From assembly GCA_903840375.1 (NCBI GenBank), contig CAIMFR010000071.1, positions 1 to 11,912 on the forward strand: a stretch of DNA of 11,912 nucleotides, in the 5' to 3' direction. Positions 6,095 through 11,912 of this stretch are shown here, piece after piece; position 1 is the stretch's first letter; each line of letters starts with the position of its first letter. This DNA is from Candidatus Adlerbacteria bacterium. GTDB taxonomy: Bacteria > Patescibacteriota > Minisyncoccia > Phycocordibacterales > SBAW01. The notes below the pieces were generated by a model. The model searched no databases and was not told where the DNA came from. It saw only the letters and a list, made by a program, of their open reading frames with translations. The position numbers and the translations under genes were made by a program.

Positions 6095-8359
6095 TTACAG
6101 CTTTAGTGTACCGTTCTGTATCTCTTTGATTATTTCTTGCGCCTGAGTTGTGAGAGTCGGATCTATCTTGATGGCATTTTCAAGTTCTGCGATCGCTTTC
6201 GTTTTATCACCCATGGCAAACTCGGCCGCAGCAAGACCAATATGGTTCTGTGCATTGCTCGGCTGCGCCGTCACTCGGTTCTGCCAGATGCCCACAAGGC
6301 GATCGTATTGTTTCGTGTTGACATAGACCTGCAAGAGGCGCGAGTCATCATAGTAGACAGTGCCGAAACCTTGTACAAGAAGCGCGTCCCCGTCAGTAAT
6401 ATCACCGCCGTAATAAAGTGCGGCAACATATAGAATGCGTGCAGTGTCATAACCCGGAGCTTCCTCGTATGCAGCCTTCAATACAGGCAATGCATCCTTT
6501 ACATCGCCAACATTGAGATACGACACACCTATCTGGAACATGATTTGCTGCTTCTTCGGCGAATCAGCAAGTGCCTGCGCATATACTTGTAGTGCGGCAG
6601 GATGTTGGCCGAATGCATCGAGTACAGAACCGTAGAAAAGCTCAAGTCGTGCATCATGCTTGCGTTCGGTGAGAATCGATTGCGCAGCAGTGTTGGTAAA
6701 TGTATATATGTCCTGTTTAAGCGATGGGTCGACGGAAGACGCGCCTGCAGCCGATGTCGCGTATTGGAACAATTGCTCCACGACTTCTTGCTTGCCCATC
6801 GGAGTGCCGGGCCACACGTTCTGTCCGAATGCGATCTGGAATTGCTGGAAATTCGCTTTTGGATCTTTTGGAACGATAGATGTCACCCCCTGTGCATTGG
6901 TAACTGCTTGCTGAGTCATAAGAGCACTTACAAGATTCTGTGCTCGCGCGAGGCCTGGCATGTTGAGCATCCACATGCCGGTAAACAGCACGACCACAAC
7001 TATAGGCGCGACAACGGCGACCATCTTGTCACTGACGGGTTTTGAGAGCCGTATGGAGCCGGGCAGTTTCGCGCCCAGCAGGCTGTGTGCAAACGCCAAC
7101 ATCGAGAAGAAATACACCGAACTCATAAGATCATCGAATACGAACAGGTTGTTGAACGCATATCCCGCCAACAGTCCCAGAAGCACCGCCTGCTCAGGCA
7201 CGGATATAACGCGCGAGCGGATGACATACCACGCTGAGAGAATGAATAGAGAGATATAGAGAAGAAATGCCGGAGTGCCTGCCGCGATGAGCCAGTCGAG
7301 GAACTGGTTGTGCGCACGGTCGAACCACTGCTCCTGGCTGTACATCACCGGCGTGTAATATTTATTGAACACATAGCTGAAATTTTCCTGACCCCAACCG
7401 AGCGCAGGATGTTCAGCAGCACCATGAATAGCCATGCCCCATATCTGAAAACGGGCCTCAGTCGTCTTGTCTGCAAGTGAGATAGATGCTATGCGTGATA
7501 GTGTCTGCGACTGTTGAACGAACGATGTGTTGCGCAGTGCGACGAATCCGACTATGAGTACAAGAAGTGCGCCTAGACCATAATAAGATACCTTTCGCAG
7601 AGTGTGCCATTCTTTCTCATGTGCGCGCCATGCGATAAAGATCGCCGCGATGATGACACCACCCACCAAACCAAGAATAGCTCCGCGCGTCTGCGTGTAG
7701 AAGAGCGTGGTGATCTGCAACACAAGAGCGATACCGTAGAGGACTTGCGCCGTGACTGACTTGCGTTCTCGAACCAACATGAACAGTGTGATAAAGACAT
7801 TGAACAGCATGAAAACGGCGAGGTAGGCGGCATTGCCGAATGTACCGTCGAGGCGTGCACCACTCTGTGAACTGGGTGCTAGTCCGAACCAGTGCAACAT
7901 CTGACATAGAGAATAGAGTGCCTGAAGAACGCCGGCGGCAATGGAGAATTGAAACAACCTGTTCCACAAATTTTCCGCTGTAGCGAACGCTCCGAGAATC
8001 ATACAATATATGTATAAGTGCAGAGTCGTGACGTAACCTTCCATGCGCTCGAAATTGCTCCAGAAACTTTTTATCGGATCGACGCTGAATATCGTTGCAA
8101 GTCCTATCCAAGCTACAAATATCGTGAGAGCCCACATGAGCTGCGACGCATGCGGCCGATACTTCGGTTCGCGCATTGCAAGCAGCACGTACACGCCGAG
8201 TAGTAGTTCTACAAGAATGCGAAATGCGAAATTTTTCCCCGTGATGAACGGGAAGAACATGTTCGGGAACATTCCACCGTTTGCAACTATGAACGGAATA
8301 AAGAAAACAAGCGCCAACCCGCCGATGAGCGCCCAGCGCAAAAATTTCGTGTAATTCAT
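6095..8359 (-). CDS. O-antigen ligase/polymerase-like membrane protein with C-terminal TPR region
   Basis: The 754-residue protein has an N-terminal multi-pass membrane half (roughly ten helices through residue 430), one more helix near 446-466, and a soluble tail. Within the membrane half are TQTRGAILGL (222-231) and a long loop with ARFQIWGMA (302-310), HPALGWGQENF (317-327) and WFDRAHNQFLDWL (345-357). This Arg/His-bearing loop pattern is typical of Wzy_C/WaaL-type (PF04932) polymerases and ligases that transfer lipid-linked glycan outside the membrane. From about 575 to 754 the tail reads as helical TPR-like repeats (e.g. AALQVYAQALADSP, KAIAELENAIKIDP). Whether it polymerises a surface polysaccharide, ligates it, or O-glycosylates proteins cannot be decided here. 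Neighbouring gmd, fcl and the WavE-domain gene support a surface-glycan role. It has its own terminator and a TGG-TATATT element 7 bases before the ATG. Confidence 0.88.
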   Translation of the reverse strand: MNYTKFLRWALIGGLALVFFIPFIVANGGMFPNMFFPFITGKNFAFRILVELLLGVYVLLAMREPKYRPHASQLMWALTIFVAWIGLATIFSVDPIKSFWSNFERMEGYVTTLHLYIYCMILGAFATAENLWNRLFQFSIAAGVLQALYSLCQMLHWFGLAPSSQSGARLDGTFGNAAYLAVFMLFNVFITLFMLVRERKSVTAQVLYGIALVLQITTLFYTQTRGAILGLVGGVIIAAIFIAWRAHEKEWHTLRKVSYYGLGALLVLIVGFVALRNTSFVQQSQTLSRIASISLADKTTEARFQIWGMAIHGAAEHPALGWGQENFSYVFNKYYTPVMYSQEQWFDRAHNQFLDWLIAAGTPAFLLYISLFILSAWYVIRSRVISVPEQAVLLGLLAGYAFNNLFVFDDLMSSVYFFSMLAFAHSLLGAKLPGSIRLSKPVSDKMVAVVAPIVVVVLFTGMWMLNMPGLARAQNLVSALMTQQAVTNAQGVTSIVPKDPKANFQQFQIAFGQNVWPGTPMGKQEVVEQLFQYATSAAGASSVDPSLKQDIYTFTNTAAQSILTERKHDARLELFYGSVLDAFGQHPAALQVYAQALADSPKKQQIMFQIGVSYLNVGDVKDALPVLKAAYEEAPGYDTARILYVAALYYGGDITDGDALLVQGFGTVYYDDSRLLQVYVNTKQYDRLVGIWQNRVTAQPSNAQNHIGLAAAEFAMGDKTKAIAELENAIKIDPTLTTQAQEIIKEIQNGTLKL

Positions 8360-8366
8360 GCAAACA

Positions 8367-8375
8367 AATATACCA
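8367..8375 (-). promoter_or_regulatory. Putative extended -10 of the polymerase/ligase gene, leaderless spacing
   Basis: Minus-strand TGG-TATATT (5 of 6 to TATAAT) has 7 bases (TGTTTGC) between it and the ATG at 8359. A weak -35, TTCTCA, lies 16 bases upstream of the hexamer. The sequence closely resembles the secA upstream region (TTGTGGTA, then TAT, then TTGTT before the ATG). Confidence 0.5.
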
Positions 8376-8397
8376 CAACTTTTCCCGGTGAGAAAAA

Positions 8398-9396
8398 CTA
8401 CTTTGTGACGCCGTGAGCCTTCATATCCGAATCGACCATACGGCCGACTAATTCATCAAAAGAGATGAGTGCTTTCCAACCGAGTTTTTCCTCAGCCTTG
8501 CGCGTGTCTGCTATCAGCGATATCACTTCAGCCGGACGATAATAACGCGGATCGATACCTACATACTTTTCCCAGTCCGGCAGTCCGGCATGTTTAAATG
8601 CAGCCGCCACAAAATCTCCAACCGAGTGCGAAGTGCCTGTACCTATCACATAATCATCCGGCTCGGGTTGCTGGAGCATGCGCCACATTGCTTCGACATA
8701 TTCCGGTGCATATCCCCAGTCGCGCCGCGCATCTAAGTTGCCAAGATACAGCTTGTCGTCCAATCCGGCTTTTATGCGCGCAACGGCGCGAGTAATTTTA
8801 CGTGTGACGAAAGTCTCGCCGCGGCGCTCAGACTCGTGGTTGAACAAAATTCCATTGACTGCGAACATGTCGTACGACTCGCGATAATTGACCGTGGAAT
8901 GGAACGCGAAAGTTTTCGCCACACCATACGGACTACGCGGATGGAACTGCGTCATTTCAGACTGCGGCGGCGGCGTTGAACCGAACATCTCGGACGACGA
9001 CGCCTGATAAAAGCGAATCTTTTTCCCCGTGTGTACCTGATAATCTTTTATCGCTTCGAGGACGCGCAACACGCCGAGTCCTGTTACGTCCGCGGTATAT
9101 TCCGGAATGTCGAACGACACACGGACATGCGATTGCGCACCGAGATTGTAAAATTCATCCGGCTCTATTTCATACAAAAGCTTGCGTAAGGTTGCGGAGT
9201 CGGACAGGTCGCCAAAATGCAAAAATAATCGCACACCGTTGACGTGCGGATCTTGATAGAGATGGTCGATGCGCCCAGTGTTGAAGGTCGACGCACGGCG
9301 AATAATGCCATGGACTTCATATCCTTTTTCCAGCAGCAACTCGGCCAAATAACTGCCGTCCTGCCCCGTAATACCGGTTATGATCGCTTTTTTCAT
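8398..9396 (-). CDS. gmd: GDP-mannose 4,6-dehydratase
   Basis: Gmd is an extended short-chain dehydrogenase that converts GDP-D-mannose to GDP-4-keto-6-deoxy-D-mannose, the first step to GDP-L-fucose, GDP-rhamnose and related sugars. The 332-residue product has the N-terminal Rossmann motif TGITGQDG (7-14), NADP-binding RRAS (33-36), FGDLSDS (61-67), YNLGAQSHV (83-91), active-site SSE at 134-136 (Thr-Ser-Glu in E. coli), and YGVAK with Tyr 157 and Lys 161. GILFNHESERRGETFVTRKI is the strongly diagnostic Gmd block, followed by LGNLDARRDWGYA. Length is slightly under that of E. coli Gmd. Its partner fcl lies head-to-head, with 53 bases between start codons. The ATG is fixed by the conserved MKKAIITG start and has no ribosome binding site. 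Confidence 0.97.
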   Translation of the reverse strand: MKKAIITGITGQDGSYLAELLLEKGYEVHGIIRRASTFNTGRIDHLYQDPHVNGVRLFLHFGDLSDSATLRKLLYEIEPDEFYNLGAQSHVRVSFDIPEYTADVTGLGVLRVLEAIKDYQVHTGKKIRFYQASSSEMFGSTPPPQSEMTQFHPRSPYGVAKTFAFHSTVNYRESYDMFAVNGILFNHESERRGETFVTRKITRAVARIKAGLDDKLYLGNLDARRDWGYAPEYVEAMWRMLQQPEPDDYVIGTGTSHSVGDFVAAAFKHAGLPDWEKYVGIDPRYYRPAEVISLIADTRKAEEKLGWKALISFDELVGRMVDSDMKAHGVTK

Positions 9397-9402
9397 AGGG
9401 GA

Positions 9403-9430
9403 AGTATACTATGTATACCATTGTGGACAA
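9403..9430 (-). promoter_or_regulatory. Putative gmd promoter with leaderless spacing
   Basis: On the minus strand TTGTCC (9430-9425; 4 of 6 to TTGACA) is separated by 16 bases from TATACT (9408-9403; 5 of 6 to TATAAT), which stands 6 bases before the gmd ATG. The predicted start falls on the ATG itself. The -35 lies inside the longer possible reading of fcl, so this region serves both divergent genes. Confidence 0.5.
9404..9418. repeat. Paired GTATAC palindromes between gmd and fcl
   Basis: GTATAC occurs twice, at 9404-9409 and 9413-9418, with three bases between. It covers the gmd -10 region and the first possible ATG of fcl. It may be a small operator for the divergent pair, or simply overlapping -10 elements on both strands. 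Confidence 0.35.
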
Positions 9431-9449
9431 GCGAAAGTTACATACCTAT

Positions 9450-10376
9450 ATGGACCGAAATTCAAAAATATTCGTCGCAGGACATCGCGGGCTGGTAGGC
9501 TCGGCTATCGTGCGCGCACTACAGAAAGCAGGACACACCAATATCATCACGCGAACACATGCGGAGCTCGATCTCACTGATAGAAATGCAGTACAAACCT
9601 TTTTTGAAGTTGAGAAGCCGGAATATGTTTTTCTCGCGGCTGCAAAAGTCGGCGGCATTCTCGCAAACAAAACATACCCTGCAGATTTTATTCGCGAAAA
9701 TCTAGCCATCGAGTTGAACATCATCGACAGCGCACACCGAAGCGGCGTGAAGAAATTACTTTTTCTCGGCAGCTCGTGCATCTATCCGCGCCTCGCACCA
9801 CAACCGATAAAAGAAGAATATCTGATGACCGGTCCGCTTGAAGAAACAAACCGCGCGTATGCCATCGCCAAGATCGCCGGCATAGAATTGTGCCGCTCGT
9901 ATCGCACGCAATACGGTTCAAACTTCATCAGCGTGATGCCGACAAATTTGTACGGTCCGAATGACAATTTTCATCCGCAAAACTCGCATGTGCTCCCTGC
10001 CCTACTGCGCCGTTTCCATGAAGCGAAAATATCGAACGCTCCGGAAGTCGTCGTATGGGGCACAGGCTCGGCGCGCCGAGAATTCCTCCATGTAGACGAC
10101 CTTGCGAGCGCATGCCTCTTCCTCATGAATACCTACGACGGCGAAGAGATCGTAAACATCGGCACCGGCGAGGACATCACCATCCGCGAGCTTGCCGAGA
10201 TGCTGCAGAAAGTCGTCGGCTACGACGGCGCACTTACATGGGACACGACCAAGCCGGACGGCACGCCGCAAAAATTACTCGACGTTTCAAAGCTGCACAA
10301 CCTAGGCTGGCATCACTCCACAGAATTGGAAAAAGGATTACGCGATACGTATGAGTGGTATGTGAAGTCTCTCTGA
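9450..10376 (+). CDS. fcl: GDP-L-fucose synthase (GDP-4-keto-6-deoxymannose 3,5-epimerase/4-reductase)
   Basis: Fcl (WcaG) epimerises and reduces the Gmd product with NADPH to give GDP-L-fucose, an activated sugar for surface glycans. The 308-residue product has the Rossmann motif AGHRGLVGS (10-18), AAAKVGGI (63-70), LGSSCIYPR with catalytic Ser 108 and epimerase Cys 110, YAIAK with Tyr 137 and Lys 141, MPTNLYGPND and the epimerase His 180 in NSH, then GTGSARREFLHVDDLA. I choose the ATG at 9450 because the family begins a few residues before KIFVAGHRG. An in-frame ATG at 9411 would add 13 residues with no family counterpart, although GGGGAAG stands 6 bases before it. The next gene starts 11 bases after the TGA stop. 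gmd is divergent. Confidence 0.95.
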   Translation: MDRNSKIFVAGHRGLVGSAIVRALQKAGHTNIITRTHAELDLTDRNAVQTFFEVEKPEYVFLAAAKVGGILANKTYPADFIRENLAIELNIIDSAHRSGVKKLLFLGSSCIYPRLAPQPIKEEYLMTGPLEETNRAYAIAKIAGIELCRSYRTQYGSNFISVMPTNLYGPNDNFHPQNSHVLPALLRRFHEAKISNAPEVVVWGTGSARREFLHVDDLASACLFLMNTYDGEEIVNIGTGEDITIRELAEMLQKVVGYDGALTWDTTKPDGTPQKLLDVSKLHNLGWHHSTELEKGLRDTYEWYVKSL

Positions 10377-10387
10377 CTAGATCCATT

Positions 10388-11912
10388 ATGTCTAAAGTTA
10401 TTTTATGCGACGATTGCGCATCATACGAAACACTCGCAGATGCTTTGCGTAGCGGGATAGGGATCAGTATTACACTGCGACAAACAAAAGACAGAGAATT
10501 CTTCGCGGCCAGCAAGGACATTCTTCCAGGCACAAACATACCAATCTCTACGCTCATCTATGCCGAAGCGCTTCGTTTCCAGTATCAAGGACAACACATT
10601 GCAGCTCTCAACCATCTTCTCGCGTTGTTCAGCATGGGATCTTCGATTCTTTTTCCGAACGGGAAAAGCCTATATTCTTTCCTCGTGCTGCACTGTGAAG
10701 ATTTGCGCCAAGGTACAGAAGACCTGGATCTTCTGTACGAAAAAATATCTTGGCTGGATCCTACAAGATACGCACTCATCGGACTGAATCTATCCTCCAT
10801 TAAATATCTCAGGTCTAAAAATAATTTTTTGAACATTGAAGAGCAGATCACCACTGAGGTATCTTCAAAGTTGGACATCATCTGCGTGCCTGATATACAC
10901 GCTGGACGCACTGCTGTCGCCGCACAAAAAGATTCGCTCAAAGGAGGCACTGTGTCCGCGCATCTGCGTTTCTTGAAAAAAGTTCTTTCATTCCCAATGA
11001 GCAAAGTGTTTTATCTTTTCTATAAAAAAATACTAGAACGGCTGCTCATGGACATGCTGGGGTACCTGGAAGGTAAAACCGGCACGCTTATCACCTATCA
11101 GCTGCGTCCGCTGTATGCAAAAGATTTTACCGCCACGCCAGACACGCTTCTGCGCGATCCTTCCTGCGCGATAGTCATACAGGGTCCATTGTGCGCAAAA
11201 AATGATTTTACACTTGAGACGATACGATTATATAAAAAAATATTCCCAGGATCATTTATTATTCTTTCAACTTGGGATGACGAGGATCCGGCATATTTGC
11301 AAAAAATATCCGCAGAACATATTGAAATAATTCTCAACAAAAAACCGTACTGCAACGGGCTGCTAAACGTAAATCTGCAACTCACTTCATCGCGCAACGG
11401 CATTCAAAAAGCGAAAGAACTCGGCGCGAGATTTAGCCTAAAGACAAGATCGGACCAGCGCATATATAACAAAAATATATTTGAATCAATGACAAACATG
11501 CTCGATTATTTTCCGCCAAGCGAACGATCCGGACAAAACAAACGCCTTGTCATACTCCATAATTCCGGCAAATATTCTCCTTACGCATTCTCGGATATAT
11601 TTATGTTCGGAGACACAGACGACATGCTTTCATACTGGAGCGCGCCGCTTCTCGAAGAAGACGCGGCGTACACATTATTTACTCCAGAAGGATACTTGGC
11701 GACTACATTCCTACGAAAAAATGGCTGGCTGTTGGACTGGACAATAGAAAACTGGTGGGATATTTGTCAGGAGTGCGTTATCACGCTTGACTGGACAATG
11801 ATCGACCTTTTCTTCTATAAATATGATCATTTCCATCATATGCAGCATCAAAGAGAGTACAAAGCGCACGTACCAGCAGACGATCTCATGCCATTCACAG
11901 ACTGGTTTAATA
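10388..11912 (+). CDS. WavE-domain glycan biosynthesis protein with unrecognised N-terminal region (cut by window edge)
   Basis: Reading from ATG 10388 gives 508 codons with no stop to the window edge. From about residue 261 the protein matches the WavE lipopolysaccharide synthesis family (PF07507) by pattern: AIVIQGP (261-267), ETIRLYKKIFPGSFIILSTW, KTRSDQRIYN (352-361) and SDIFMFGDTDD (402-412). WavE was described in Vibrio cholerae LPS core synthesis; the domain looks like a glycosyltransferase-type fold, but its reaction is not settled. Residues 1-260 fit no family I can name. They start VILCDDC and include a predicted helix-rich stretch near 60-100 and VPDIHAG at about 175. The gene follows fcl by 11 bases, with no ribosome binding site (TAGATCCATT), suggesting co-transcription. 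It is more AT-rich than fcl: 16 of 60 bases G+C at 11221-11280 against 31 of 60 at 10081-10140. Confidence 0.8.
   Translation, partial: MSKVILCDDCASYETLADALRSGIGISITLRQTKDREFFAASKDILPGTNIPISTLIYAEALRFQYQGQHIAALNHLLALFSMGSSILFPNGKSLYSFLVLHCEDLRQGTEDLDLLYEKISWLDPTRYALIGLNLSSIKYLRSKNNFLNIEEQITTEVSSKLDIICVPDIHAGRTAVAAQKDSLKGGTVSAHLRFLKKVLSFPMSKVFYLFYKKILERLLMDMLGYLEGKTGTLITYQLRPLYAKDFTATPDTLLRDPSCAIVIQGPLCAKNDFTLETIRLYKKIFPGSFIILSTWDDEDPAYLQKISAEHIEIILNKKPYCNGLLNVNLQLTSSRNGIQKAKELGARFSLKTRSDQRIYNKNIFESMTNMLDYFPPSERSGQNKRLVILHNSGKYSPYAFSDIFMFGDTDDMLSYWSAPLLEEDAAYTLFTPEGYLATTFLRKNGWLLDWTIENWWDICQECVITLDWTMIDLFFYKYDHFHHMQHQREYKAHVPADDLMPFTDWFN

Noticed and set aside
7617..8378. 253-residue open frame on the minus strand
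   Set aside because: It overlaps the polymerase/ligase gene in another frame on the same strand. The 754-residue frame has clear membrane helices and Wzy-type motifs, whereas this one is rich in His, Arg and Cys without any domain.
9422..9430. Second DnaA-like box (minus-strand TTGTCCACA)
   Set aside because: It differs from consensus at one position and overlaps the gmd -35. Too distant from the exact box at 4803 to form a cluster.
10374..10376. Possible UGA recoding (Gly code of Gracilibacteria/SR1)
   Set aside because: fcl ends at this UGA at the normal family length, a new ATG gene begins 11 bases later, and no gene carries an in-frame UGA at a conserved position.
10585..11403. Minus-strand frames of 139 and 101 residues at the right end
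   Set aside because: Both are antisense to the uninterrupted 508-codon WavE-domain frame, which has recognisable motifs.

Overview
The window looks like chromosomal DNA from a bacterium with a compact genome. My best guess is a member of the Patescibacteria/Candidate Phyla Radiation, probably Parcubacteria. This is inferred from gene style, not from a marker-gene match: a short Obg GTPase without an extra C-terminal domain, a SecA with a clade-like insertion and a trimmed helical wing domain, very short intergenic gaps, a tiny Lys/Ala-rich peptide gene, and no usable Shine-Dalgarno sequence before nearly any start codon. UGA ends one gene (fcl) and no gene has an in-frame UGA, so the standard bacterial code fits and the UGA=Gly code of Gracilibacteria/SR1 does not.

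Layout. Positions 1-4479 are a minus-strand housekeeping block: gatB (5' part only), obgE, a small four-helix membrane protein of the phage-holin-4 type, and secA. Positions 4480-4847 hold a strongly structured short transcription unit with a 20-residue Lys/Ala/Arg peptide gene, several hairpins and an intrinsic terminator. Beside it is an AT-rich stretch with one perfect DnaA-box 9-mer. Then come murB (peptidoglycan precursor synthesis), a 233-base gap with a long imperfect inverted repeat and a UUCG-loop terminator, a Wzy/WaaL-type polymerase or ligase with a C-terminal TPR region, and gmd, all on the minus strand. The strand switches at about 9.4 kb. fcl and a WavE-domain protein, which runs off the right edge, are on the plus strand.

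The right half reads as a cell-surface glycan locus. Gmd and Fcl convert GDP-mannose to GDP-L-fucose, the WavE-domain protein is a likely glycan-assembly enzyme, and the membrane protein could polymerise or ligate glycan at the outer face of the membrane. MurB and SecA supply envelope functions. No CRISPR array, rRNA, tRNA, insertion sequence or phage gene was recognised.

The points most worth a second look are: (1) a recurring TGG-TAnnnT element 6-7 bases before the ATG of obgE, secA and the polymerase gene, with a -35/-10 pair at the same distance before gmd, suggesting leaderless mRNAs; (2) the hairpin-rich tiny-peptide locus; (3) the unrecognised N-terminal 260 residues of the WavE-domain protein; (4) the 23-bp inverted repeat upstream of murB.
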